Assembly: GCA_003993805.1 (NCBI GenBank)
Contig: RSEF01000002.1
Coordinates: 6,519,553-6,583,552, forward strand
Length of the DNA: 64,000 nt
Reading direction: 5' to 3'
Source of the DNA: Himantopus leucocephalus
Lineage: Eukaryota > Chordata > Aves > Charadriiformes > Recurvirostridae
The notes beneath the pieces were generated by a model, which was not told the DNA's origin, ran no database searches, and saw only the letters and a list, made by a program, of their open reading frames with translations. Made by a program: the position numbers and the translations under genes. Positions 1-12,660 of the stretch are shown piece after piece. Numbering within the stretch: position 1 is the first letter of the stretch; each line of letters opens with the position of its first letter.

Positions 1-3000
1 CTCCACCAGCTGTGACTCCTCTCGCATTCACCTCCCTCCAGCCTGCGCACAGAGGCGATGCAAATAGGGGCTGCTTCATCTTTATGCCACCTGAACATTA
101 AGATGACAAGGCAATCTCTGATTGCAAGACTGAAGCAGCTCTCCATCCTTTTAGTGTTGCTGGAGCAGTTTAAGAGACAGATCTAGGTGCTTGGGTCCAG
201 CCCATTATGTTCAATGGAGCTGCATCCATTTGCAGCCGTGCTACGTTTGACTCCTGTAAAACACATCGACATGGGGAATAAATGAGTTTCTATAGGTCTT
301 GGAGTTGTACACAAATGCACAATGATCTCAGATCCATCTGCTCCCCAAGGCCTGAAAGTGAAATCTGCTTCCAATCTTATGTTTTATGCTTATTGCTGTC
401 ATGCTGTTTATACACCCGAATGCTGCACATTCTCGTTTTGTTTAACATAAACAACAACTATGCACCGTCTGCTGAAACTTTGTCAACTGCCTTTTCCTTC
501 TGTCTGGATAATGAAAAGACACAATCTAACAAATGCATCTTATTCTAACTGTTTGCTTCCAGACATAATACATCAAGCCCGAACATAAGAAGCAAGGGGA
601 AAAAATTAGATGGATCTGGTTTCAGTAGATGTAATTTAGCTTAGCTTCATGGAAATCAGTAGAACAACACCAAGTGAGCAACAGCCAACAACCGAAACCA
701 GTGCTGTGTCCTTTTTAATCCCATCCCAGAGCTTGACGACACGCCAAGCCAGAGTGGTCCACTCCTGGGTTTATGCCTCATGTACAGACATTGGATTTAT
801 TGGGACAATGTTCACTTTTAAGATGCTAAAGCAAGATCTACATGTGGGGCAGCCTTCCCACATCTGCAGTGTTAGACCTTCCACTGACATATCCAGTTGT
901 GCGCTGCATGGATCTTGTCCAGTGTAGAAATATAGGATAATGTGAACCTTGTAGCTATGGGATGTTTGAAGATTTGAATCCATGTAGTTATTCTGCGCCA
1001 TGATACATCCAGTCAACACGTCTGCAGTGGCCAACACCCCCAGGGGAGCTGAAGCTATTGTTCTTCACAGTCTCCCCTACATCCAAATGTGCCATGTGCT
1101 GTGCTAGGCATTCTGCTCCTTGTAATTAGACTTAGCTGTGGTAATTCCTCTCTGAAAGTGAATTTTCTTCTAAATGAATGCTCTTATGGTCACAGACAGG
1201 ATTTGAGAAGTGATGTACGGAAAAAAACCCCACAAACCTATCTGGCTGTCATTTTCTCCTGGACATCCGAAATGCAAGAATGTCAGTCCTATCCAAACAA
1301 AATGTCATTGCTGTTCCCTTGACAAAATGACATCTAGTTCCTCAGCTGAAGCTGTAGAACTTTCATGAAGAACAACAGAAAATACAGAGAGCGAGAAAAG
1401 AGAGAAAGGAGAAGAGACGTTGATCAACTGATTTTAAGCTCACAATGTGAACCACTGTTATAAAACATATGTATCATCTTAGCTTCTGTCGTGCTCACTG
1501 TGCCAAATTCAGGGGGGGAAAAATTGACTAAAAAGCTCAGCAAAGCCCCGTCCAAAAATACAGAGCCTGAAAACTTATGATTTGGGGATTCTTTTTTTGT
1601 TTCTGAACTCACATAGCTGCATAGTTGCAACAAAATCAGTTCCCTAAAATTATTTCCACCCTGCATTTCCACATATTCTAATGGCTGACATTTGCAAAAG
1701 GACATGGATTTATGCAGCTTCCCCTCTTTTACTTACCCACAACCTTCTTGCCTGCAGAATTTCCTCTGAAGCTGCCCTCTGTTTTCAACGACCATCCCTT
1801 AGGTCTCGTGCTCCTCTGACTAGAGCCTGCCCATCACGCTATGCTGTATTCATGATTCCTAGCACCCCTAGCCCAAAAATCAGAGCATCTCTATGACCAG
1901 AGGTATTCACCTAAAGGACATAAGGATGCTCCCTGGTAGCTGAGCATGAGTCAAATACACACCTTCACCGAGGCAGGGTAAGAGCAAACTTGGTGCCTTG
2001 CTGCCGCAGCATCCCCAGTACCACCTCTGTGCACGGATCCGGATTCCTGCTCTGCCAGTGCACCGCACAAACCACTGTCTTTGGCTTACCACAGCCTCTA
2101 GGCAGATTGCAGCAGAATTTAAAACATCCTCAACGGGTGGAAAACAAACAGCGATGGGCTGTCAAAATGTTTCGCAAATATAGAAAGACTCAGGAGTGAT
2201 GGGGAAAGCGTCAGCAAAAAGAGTCATAGTAATAATAATTAAGTTATTGGTATCTACTAAATAATCAGTAAAAAACACAGCATTACACATAGCTCTTGTC
2301 TGAGCTGTTTGATCATTTCATTTCCATTTTTGAATAAAGAAAAGCTTATTTTGCTATTTCAGCTTCTGAACAAATCCAAGACATATGCAGGGATGCCACA
2401 CACGAAACAAAACACACACACACATCCTCCACCAGAGACAACCCGACATTTTCCAAACCTAAAAAAAAAAAAAAAACAAACTGTGAGTTTATCCTGAATG
2501 TGGGCGAGTTCTCATTTCACTGAGACAACTTTCTGGTGAAGATGGCTAAATAATCAACTTAGGAACTAAAGCCACTAAAAATCATCTCACTGAAGGATTT
2601 CTGAGGCCCTCGATCTGACATAATGCACAATTCATCCATGCAGTTCACTGCTCTGGTACATCTCTACAAGCCACATGTTCCAGGCAGCATTGGACATTTC
2701 AATAATAAGAACAGCAAAAGCAATAAAAGCAAGAAGTTAAAAAAGTCCTAGCCATTCAGCAGGGATAGAAAACCCCTTGCTTGGAGGGATGGGGGAAGGA
2801 GAAGGAGGAAAAACAAGGATTTTGTAGGAAAGTTTCTCTCTGAGTAAGTGATTCCATAACAGCAGAGTTTTTATCAGCTGCCCTGAATCCGAAAGGGCTG
2901 GTCAGGTTGTGGGATGGATGTTAAGCTGGAGTGGAGGATAGATGGGACATTCAGTTTTCTGCCTTCCACAAGAAATGCATATTCATCTCAAAAGAGAAAA

Positions 3001-5612
3001 GAAATATAGCTGGAAGCCAGGAGACTGACTCTCAGTCCTTCCGCTTCTATTTCCAGGTACGTGTAAGAGCTGAGCATTATTTTGACTAAACCTTGTGTCT
3101 GCTGAGACCACTAAGGAAGGTCGTGGTGCCTGACACACAGCGTCGATTGGGGCATGCAGGGACAGGCTGATGGGACGTTTCACGGAAGATGTGCTCACCG
3201 GGCTGCTAAGGTTTTACAACCACCAGTGCTGTGCACACACGTTCCCCGTGCCCCACATTTCGAGTTCAAAATGAGGAAACGGTGAGGTCAGTTCCTGAGA
3301 CGGCGGCCACGGGGCTGGAAAAGAAGTGGCAATAGCAGAGCTGATATTGTCATAAAAGCTCCTGTTGAGGGCTGTGTCTGCTGGCAGCAGCCCGGTTGCG
3401 TTGCTCACGTCTGGGAGTGTTGGGAATGACAAATTTTCTGCTATGAAAACCCAGCCTGAGCCAACGTGCAGAAGCAAGAGAGGAGATATAGGTCCAGTCT
3501 GACAGCTGGCTGACCCACCTGGAGAAGACCTCGACTCAATGCCAAAGTCCACAGAGCAGAGTGTGGGATGCCATAGTCAGGCCCCTGCATGACAAAAAGA
3601 AGCATTTGGGGCAATCAATGCACTGAGACAAAGCAGCTGTGAGATAAAGGAACCCAGCTCACCCTTTCCTTGCGTGTTATGAGGAGCAAGAGGCTGACCA
3701 AAGTGAGAAGGTGAGTGTGGAGTGAGGAAGGAAATGCATCATGGGAGCCCCACCAGAGCGAGCAGGCATCAGTTTGTTATCTGGGGTGAAGCAATTGCTG
3801 AAAACTCCCCTGTGTTTGTGGCATTTTGTCACAATGAATATTTAATTAGGCCAAAGCGCGCCTGACAGTTTGCAGACACATTCCCCCTGCCATGGGGCTG
3901 GCTGAGAGCCTCCATCAAGACAGGGGTGATGCACAAAGGAGTCTACAACCTCAGGCCACCATTTCCACCCTAGGTCCCTCCTGTAGGCAGCTAAATTCTT
4001 GACCACCCACCTAAATACTTGGCTTACTGGTCAGAAATGCTACAAGCATCAAGTGAGTAGCCAAAACAGGAGCTTCCTCATGCCTGAGCATTGCCAAGAC
4101 TCAGAAATACCTTCTTTTTTTTTGGCTGAAACAAGGATGTAGGTGCCCATTTTAGGTGTGAAAGGTCTCTGTGAATGTATGTCTGGAAGCATGAAGTCTG
4201 GGAGACTGCTTGCTCTCGAAGAAAGCCCTCAGAAATCTTCATTACACTGAAAACCTCATTAGTCCTTCTGGTCCCACAGTGGGGAAGGTGGCACCCTGTG
4301 CAGAGCCAAGGTTAACATTGTCCTGCAGAACTAGATGTGGCTCTAGGGGCTAAACAGTAATATTTCCAGTAGTCAGAATCCAAATCTGATTTTGCCTCCA
4401 AGGCATTAATGACAGCTTTTCATATCCCTCAGCAGCATTCAGCCTTTTCAAACCAGGATCTTCAGAAACACGAGTCTCTCGTTGTCCTCCTGCCATCCTG
4501 AAACACACCCGGCATCAGGGAGAGCAAACAGCACGTGGCTGTAGCCAGCAAGACTGCGTCTGCCAACACCAGACAGGCTGAATCCTGTGGCAAGGGCAGC
4601 CACCATTCCGAGGGTGGTGGGCTTGACAATTCTGCTGGGACCTGAGCATGGTCTAGGCTTCCCGAGAAATTCACTCATAGCAAATCAGGCAGGGCAGGAT
4701 GGATAACTTGACTCCAGGTGATTGCAATCACTCTCAGGGATCACCACCTTCAGACCAGCTCCCATAGAGGGGTAAATTTCAGGCTGCCCTTTTGCTTTCT
4801 CTCATCCCTTATCTGGTATTAGAGATGAAGGGAAGCACCTTCTTCAGTGAAAAAAAGATACTAAAAAATAGGCCTGATCTCTTTCTCTTGGGCTCACATC
4901 TTTCCCATGAGCACATAAACCTCAATCATTGTGACATTTTCATTGATTCCAATGAAAGGACAAATTAAAAGCTGATCATTAATTCACAGGCTCCCTCTGC
5001 CCCTCTCCCACAGAGGAACATTGGTTTATTTATGTCAAATATTCACTTTGTGCTCCTTTGCCAAACATGCCATTATGCCCCAGAGTTTAACAAAACCTTC
5101 CAAAATGCGGGGGCTTATTTGGGAATTACCTGGACTACAACAGATCCTGCTGGAGGCCTCCCCTCAACCACCCTGCAATCACCATCACAATTAGTTCTAT
5201 TTTTCCAAACATTTTACCCTATGATGCCCCTTCATGCCAGTTTGGCTCACTTTTGAATTCACAGCAGGTTTCTGAAGGAGGAAATCAGCCTTGGGACCCA
5301 TTGACTCAAGTTTGCCTGCTATAGCCTATTGAGATTTAATTTACTTTTCAGTGGATGAGCCATCGGTTTGCCACCACCCCATGCAAAACAGCTTCCCTGC
5401 AGCATTAGGCCTGGGAGAGAGACGGCTTGAAAAATGCCTTTGCCCCAGACAGTCATCAGGGGAAGAGATCTCAGCCTAGCTGGGGCTTCAGCAGATATGC
5501 GGCCATGCAACCACATCACAAACCACTCCAATAAATGTGTTTCAAGTATGAATCCTGACACAGGACAACAGCTCATGCTCCAAAATGTCTTGCTACCTGT
5601 AGCCTAACTGCT
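1..5612. other. Intergenic, no gene recognised
   Basis: There are only short chance frames on both strands. Contents are a GA-rich stretch near 1385-1416, the CA/A repeat at 2411-2476, and a moderately AT-rich block at 3815-3890 (with AATATTTAATTAGG) that looks like a possible conserved element. No splice-bounded exon, RNA gene or further transposon was recognised. Confidence 0.5.
2411..2476. repeat. CA microsatellite followed by A(16)
   Basis: A (CA)n run of about 14 bases at 2411-2424 is followed after 36 bp by sixteen A at 2461-2476. Simple repeats only. Confidence 0.8.
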
Positions 5613-5765
5613 TCACAGAATCACAGAATCACAGGATGGTCAGGGTTGGAAGGGACCTCCAGAGATCATCTAGTCCAACCACCCCTGCCAGAGCAGGGTC
5701 ACCTACAGCAGGTTGCGCAGGATGGCGTCCAGGAGGGTTTTGAATGTCTCCAGTATGGGAGTCTT
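5613..5765 (-). mobile_element. CR1 LINE, truncated 3' fragment
   Basis: The plus strand begins with the octamer repeat ACAGAATC (twice) and then the reverse complement of the CR1 3' region: GGTTGGAAGGGACCTCCAGA followed by GATCATCTAGTCCAACC, then the block around the reference to a 'gcaggatggcgtccaggagg' stretch at about 5717-5737. The tail at the low-coordinate end shows the element points to the minus strand. Only about 150 bp remain, which is typical of 5'-truncated CR1 insertions. The sharp octamer tail suggests a moderately young copy. Confidence 0.93.
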
Positions 5766-8700
5766 CCCAAGTAAGTCTTCACCTGGCCAGCAAGGGGGGA
5801 AAAAAGCTGGAGTGGGGCAAACTCCCGACTCATTTGGCCTTGGAGGCTGCATCTGCTTATGCACAGCCCCTCACGCGCTCCACCACCTCAGCACAATGCT
5901 GTCTGAGCTCTTCCACCACAACTTCATCCACTAGCAATTGGACTAATAAACAACCTCACCTCCCCATCCCGGATCTTGCAACTCAGGCTATGGCCTTGCT
6001 TTTGCATGGGTTTTGCAGGCAGAAAACATGGTGTGCGCTAAAGACCCCAGAGCTGTAGCAGGAGGAGGTCAAATAACTTCGACAAAGTCACAGAGGAAGT
6101 CAGGAGAAGAGCAGCTAAGAGAGGCCGTGGTCCATCTAAGGCCTCCCAGCCCTGTGCATTAACCACAGCTGTCCTTCTGCTTACATCTCGTTTTATCCTC
6201 TAAATGCTGGAGGCTGTTTAGTGTCTTTTTTTTTTTTCCTTTTTTTTTTTTTTGTTCAAACATTTTACTAGCTGCACTGAAAAGAGAGCTACAAACAGTA
6301 GGGGAGAATCTCTCATGGCCAGAATACAATGAAGCGCGTAAGTGCGAGGGATTGCTCCTTACAATGCTTGAATCAAAGATAAACATGAAAAGAGCTGCCT
6401 CCTTAGAGCATAAAACAGAGGAAGACACCATTCCCGAGGGGAGCAGTAATGTCTTTAAAAATAAACCAGCCACCTCAGAGGTCAGAGCAATGAAGAATAG
6501 TTTTTATCCAACAACTCACCTGAATTTCAAATCCAGGCAATTTGCTGGCAAACAGCTTTTGGGAACAACACTGGGATGTGGGACTCACTGCAGACAGAGC
6601 CCCTCTTCCAAGGACGCCAAAGCACTCCGTGGTCTTTAATTAAGGAAAATTCGCAACATCCCTAGATGCCGGCTAGAAAGCTCTTGTCCTTAAAATTACA
6701 TCATGCCTGTATTGGGCTGACAGGACACTCCCGGGCAGCTGTGGGCACAGTGTGCTCCTAAGCCCCTCTTTTCCAGACCGGAGTTGCCTTCCCGAGTTGG
6801 AGGCCACCGTGGCAGCCAGCCCTGGTGGTATCCCAGGAAAGTGGGTACTCCCATTCCCCAAAGCAGGGGATGTCTTGAGTGCCTCCTGGCAGACCCTCTG
6901 AAGGGCAGGGGAAAGGCAGCATTTTCAATTGCTTTAGGAAACTGAGTACTCAAAATATTAAAGATCCCTAAAACACACAATCTCATGAAATTAAGAGCCA
7001 TGAAGACAGGGACAGGCATTCTTAAATCACTAAGGCCAAATATAAAGCCCCCCTGATGCCCCTCCACGGGATGCCGGCGCCCCAGGTGGATCTCACTGTG
7101 CCAGCCTGGGCAGCCAAAGCCCCCACAGAAGCACGGTGCAGCAACCAGGAGGAGAGGGCAGCCCAACTTGTAATTCGCTTTTGCAAGCCCCGGTGGCTCC
7201 TCGCCTCCTCTGGAGTCTGCGTCAGCATCTCCAGGCCTTGGAGTCAGCCACACGGAAGTCACCCTTCAGCCTTTGGGTTGGGGTAAACCTGTTCCCCAAG
7301 AGCACAGCTTTGGGAGGGGACTGCTGACCGCTGCTGGAGCTGCAAAGGGCTGAGGTCTTTGCTCCATGTGAATTTTCCAGCCAAGTTATCCAAGCAGTGA
7401 GACATTGGCATGAGGAAAAGAAAAGCAAGGTTGCGGTGTCTTCAGAATGAATGCCCTCCTCTCCTGCCCGCCTGCAGGGAAGGAGCAACACGTTTCACAC
7501 AAGTCTGCCTGATAAACCCATGCAACATCCCAAAATAGGGGTGTTTTTAGTCAGCCGTGGGGAAAAAGAGAAACCAGTGTCATAGGGGTTAAACCCCAGG
7601 CTGAGATGGAGTGGCACCATGTGAAAACCAGTACAGTGTACTGAAAGCATCAGGGCGCTTTTGGAGCCCACCTCGTTTGTTGTCCGCCACCGGAGTGAAT
7701 TGTTGCTGTGTCCAGGGGAGATGGAGGGCTGCTGAATATTTATCGCCCTTTGAGAAAAGCTGCCCATCGCTGACTGGCCCTATACACCATGTCAGGGATC
7801 TGCCACCATCAGTTGTAGATGTCAAATTATTCTACACTTAACACCTAGCGTATAGCTCTGCAACCGCCCTCCAGCAGGGTCTGTTGCTGCTATTGATAAT
7901 TTTATTCAGCAAATGACGCAAAGATGCAGAAATCAGCGTGGCAGGGGAGAGGCAGGGACAGGCAGCTGCCCAGGAGGGACACTGGGGCATGCTCAGCTGC
8001 TGCAGGCACAGCCTCAGCAGCACCGGCTCTTGGTGGCGAGGAGGGTGTTTTGGGGAGAAAAAAAAAGACAGAATTATCAGAGAGGAAGCAAGCATGAGAA
8101 ATAAAATGAGCACACACAGAAGGACTGAAGCAAAGCACAGCTCCTTTCACTGGTATTCCCCTAGCACCCGGAGGCAGCCAAAAAGTTGGGGGGAAGAGAG
8201 TGGTGGTGTCTTTCAGTGACTAATCCTTTGAGGGAGAAAATCAAATTGATGTATTGCCCAGGGAAAATAGGAGCCCACCACCAGCACCAGAGGAATTTGA
8301 TCGTAGGAGGGCTAAGTGAAGAAAATGCTTTTATTTTTTCTTGATTTGAAGACACATCTTTTCCTGAAAAACGGAGGGAAATCCTGTTGCTGTTACATCA
8401 ATGCTCTCCTTGAGTCTTGTGAAAGCCTTCTGCTGACATCCGTGACCTTGGGAATGGGTCATCTGGGGTATGTGACAGCCAGGGAAAGCTCCCCTTGCTG
8501 GATACATGCCAAACAGCGTTGACTGCCCCACGGAACCCTTGTGCTTTGCATTTTGAGTCTGAGGAGGCTCAGCCTGCATGGTTACCATGCAGTTATTTTA
8601 GACAATCAGTTATCTTTTTGTGGAAAGCGGACCTTCTTGTCTTGTTCCCAGAGCTGGAGCAGCCTTCGCTCTTTGACACATCCCCGGTCACCTTGGCAGT

Positions 8701-11700
8701 TTCTTCGCAGAGTTCCATCCTTGCGTGCGCTACAATTTACTGTTTATATTTCCTCTGATATGTGATGGTCAAAGTGAGTAACACTCAGGTTTCACCAAGG
8801 TGTATAACACAGTTACTCTAGTTAGCACAAGAAACACACTGCTTTAGACAAGAGCAAGAAAACACCTGTGTATTTTCACCTGCCTCAAACTCCAGCTTTT
8901 AAAACACAAGGCTGACAGCAACAGATAACCTTTAGCAGTTGCTGGCCTGCCTGGAAAACAACTTCATTTCCACCTGGTGCCAGTGGAAAGCTGCTTCTGA
9001 ACCTCGGTCTTGCAATACGGACAAGTAACACAACAAAAACCTGATCCAGCACTGAGATGTGGCCTAAGGGCTGAGGTCCAACGTGTGCTCAAGAAGGGGT
9101 AAAAGAGTGGTTTGGGTCCACTGTCGCTGGACTGGTGTGAGTCCATGGAAATGGCTGCAAAGATAATTGAAGCCAGCCCACCAGACCACTCATCTCTTTC
9201 CCCGCGCTTCTTTACCCTCAAGAGATATAGAAAGAAAAAAACAGTTTAACTGTATTAATGACAAATTCGTGGCTCTTGTGAGATCTTTAGCAACCCAACA
9301 GGCCAAGCACAGGCAACTCTTACCCCTGGCTAAAACATAAAGTCACCACAGGTGAAACTTGCTCCTTGCGTGCCCCAAGACTAGCTTTTCATGCAAGCGC
9401 TCTGCTGAGTGTTTGGTCCCAAGAAGAAATAAATTGCCTCTGTGCCCTTTCCATGTGGATACACCCCACTGGGATGAAGGGAGCTGCTGGGCCAGAAGTT
9501 TTCATATTCTGGCTCAAAATTCAGTTTTGCTTAATGGGTCCATTTTAAAGGCAACCGGGGACCGAGCGCATGTCATAGGCACATTTTTAGTGACGGCATC
9601 ATTGTTCCCAAAGAGCACTGGGGAGACTCAGCCGCAAAACACTCATTCACCCAATGTCAAGGGTGCCCAATATTAAAAGCAAAGCAGCTCCCAAAAGGCA
9701 GCAAACTCAGTTGCCGGAGGCCACCCATTTGGGCTGCTCCAGGCAGCCGGGTTCCCAAGCAAACAAGCACGGGGCTGGGGGACTAGAAAGGATTTTGCAC
9801 GGTTCATGTGTCAGACACAGCCCAGAGAGGTCAATCAGTTTTGCAGCAGGAGCCAAAGGAGAGGGAAAACTGTGGCTGATTAGGAGAAAGGGGGGAAGGG
9901 GAGAAGGAATCTGTGGCCGTGCCAAAACCTTTGTAAACAAACTTCACTGCAATGTTGCAGATGAAAGAGCAACACCCGGCAAGAGGGATGCCGTTCTTAG
10001 GCATAAATCAGGAGCCACTCCAGCAGAATCAAGGAAGTCACACTGGCACAAGCGGGAGGAGAATCACCCCCTCCTGCTCCCAAACAATAGCCCCTAGCCC
10101 CCAAACACAATTCCCTGCTCCCACAGAGGAGCAGCTCGCTTGGGTGGCAGCATGGCCAAGCGCCTCCGGTGATGGAGGAGAGTCAAGCCCCCAAACGCCA
10201 GTCCCTGCCTGGGTTTGGGAAGCCAGGGTGTATCCACCGAGCCGCAGCCAGTCCAGGAGGAGAGGGCGGCGGTTTCACCTCCAGCTTCTGGATTTCCTTT
10301 GTTCCTTCCTCGCAGCGGGTCTGTTGAACAAACGTGTGTGCGCACACAGGCGGCTGCTCTCCCAAGAAGGGAAAAGGCGTCTGTCCGGAAAGGAGATGAG
10401 CAGTGACACAGACCGCAGCTCACTGACAACACACTGAGCCACAAACCACTTTTTACACCCTTTTATAATAAATATTAGCTGGAGGGGGCACTGCTTTTCC
10501 CACTCTCCCGCCAGCAAGGCCTCTTATTGTTTACTCTCCCCAGCGGTCCAGGCGCTCTTGTTAATGTGCTGTGATTGAGTACTTTGGAGGGGACGGGTTT
10601 GGGGTTAGCTCCCGGCTCCCTTTGGAGAGCTGTTTACTCTTTAGTGGTGCCTATGGCCCGCTGAAGACAGTGCTCCTTCACCCCTGCTGGGTCCATCTGC
10701 TTTGTCTGCCTGTTTTCCTGCTGCCACCGGCAGGCAGCTGGCCTGCGCATTTCAGCTAGCTGTTCGTAAACCCCTGGAGGAAAAAATAAAATTAACCCCG
10801 TAAAGAAGGGGGCTGGGAAGGATGGGGAGGAAGGAGAGAGCAGAGTGGCTCTGCCTCCCCACGTCGCTCCCCCTCCACAGCCACTGGCTGTCCTCCCGCG
10901 CAGGCAAAGCCTGCAAGGACAGGCACCGGCGTGGGGCCAAGCCCTGGCTGACGTCAGGACACTGCTGGCACCGGGTGAGGATTTGGATGGGGTTTTTGTC
11001 TTGTTTTTTGTTTTTTACCTGGAGTGAACAGCATGCAAGCAAAGAGTTTTAGCTCTTCTTGGGTCCTGACATCTTTGCCCCACAACATGGGCAAGCCAAG
11101 AGGGCTTCAGACCCCATTTCTCCTGGTCTTGATGTTGTGCCATGGGTATTCACTGGCTCCCCAGCTCCCAACACTCCTTGGCCACATCTGGGCCATGCCA
11201 CCAGTAGACACACTCACCATCCTTCCCCACTATAGAGCCAAAAGCAAGAATATGACTATCAGACACCACGGTCATGGCCATGGGGCCAGGTCTGCTCCCC
11301 CACACTGTAACTCTGCCTGTGCCTCTGTCATCGCCCTGCCAAAACGCTACATGTTGTTTGCAGGCAATGGTCCCTGGGAACCCACATTTGGTCCCAGGGC
11401 TCCAAAAGAGGTCTCAGGAGAGCTGTGACCTGAGCCACAGCTGGCAGAGGCCATGGGGTCACAGTCTGTGAGAACAGAGATACCCTGATCTATGCTTTTT
11501 GAAAATCTGGCTCTGCATCCTCCTGTAAACTAGACCCTTTGCCATTCAGGTGAGGTCCAAGGAGTCTCCAGGGTTTGCAGCATCACCGGGCACACCAGTG
11601 CTCCCAGCCCCCCCAGGAGCACGTGCTGCCAGCAGCCTCAGAGGTCACCCGCCCACCTGTGGGGACTCTCCATGGCAGAGCCAAGGATCACACAGAGTCA

Positions 11701-12480
11701 CCGGCTACATCCTGACCCTACAGGGAATGAAGGAGACATCTGGCATAAAGCTGGACCGTTGCCTGGAGAGCCCAGCCTCCCATGAGGGGCCTGACCTCTG
11801 GCGAGGGGCTGGGATCTGGGCTTGTCCCTCCGGCCACCACAGCCTTTGCTACCAGAGTATCAAAACCCTCCGAGACAGTGCTTGCTTCTGCACAGACTGA
11901 CCCGAATTGGGAAGTATTTAGCCAGCGAAAGGTACAAATTCTAAGCGAGCTAACAGGTTAACATGCTGGCTGCACGTGGGCAGAAGCAAACACATACCTG
12001 CGTCCACACTCCCACCATGCAAACACAGCAACTGTGTGCATAAATGTACGTATGAATGTGTTTCATGGGCATACATATGCTCCTGCAGCGCTCACCCGCT
12101 GGGGGTTATTCATGTGGAGTTTCCCCCCAAACCCCCCAGCTCTGACTGGAGCCGTTCCTGGTTTGCCTTTGTCCTCCCGCAGATCTGCAGGGGTAAACGC
12201 AATCTGCTTCTCTTCACACACAACGCTGCCGGCTAATAGGAAAAGTAAGTGGAACCAGAAGTTAGCTACAGTTGTCAAGCCAATATTATATGCTGGGGAA
12301 ACCAGCAAGAGTCGCTAATCTCCAGGGAAAACTGCAAGCCCTCGTGCACACAGACTCCTATGGATAAATAGGTATATAGGATCTAGCATCCCCCAGAGAC
12401 CTCAGCTACTAAGCCTGCTCCCTGGGGAGTCTTCAAAGCATCTTTTCTTCTCCTTCACGCCACCCACTAAATCCGCTGAA
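5766..12480. other. Intergenic, GC-richer, no gene recognised
   Basis: The base composition rises between about 6600 and 8100 and again between 10000 and 12300, which lengthens chance frames (for example 188 codons on the minus strand at 6696-7262 and 161 on the plus strand at 9952-10437). None shows a known domain, and overlapping frames on both strands are open together, as expected from GC content. Apart from the T-rich tract at 6226, nothing specific was seen. Confidence 0.5.
6226..6253. repeat. T-rich homopolymer tract
   Basis: Twelve T, then CC, then fourteen T. It is not attached to a recognisable retroelement, so it is a simple repeat. Confidence 0.85.
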
Positions 12481-12660
12481 AGCGGCGGCTTTAGTCACTG
12501 CTCGGTGACACCTCTCCTGCGCGGCGAGCCAGCCCTGGCAGGGGGAGCGGGCAGCACGGCGCTTGGCACAGGTAGAGCAGATGCCAGGTGCACAGCAGCG
12601 GGGAATCGCGCCTCCAGATCTCACACGTGCACACCGCTGCTCGCCGGAGCGGCAACCAAA
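12481..12660. promoter_or_regulatory. Small CpG-dense patch, possible promoter or enhancer
   Basis: I count 17 CpG dinucleotides in these 180 bp, far above the surrounding sequence. On the minus strand a TATAA element (12774-12770, in GATATAAGGGG) sits about 110 bp upstream of the patch. No convincing first exon follows on either strand. It could be the promoter of a non-coding RNA or an orphan CpG island. The direction is suggested only by the TATA-like element. Confidence 0.4.

Noticed and set aside
3035..3066. Pyrimidine tract followed by CAG|GTACGTG on the plus strand, resembling a recursive splice site
   Set aside because: There is no plus-strand gene to carry it; such matches are expected by chance in 64 kb.
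6696..7262. Minus-strand open frame of 188 codons
   Set aside because: GC-rich region with several frames open at once; no domain or splice support.
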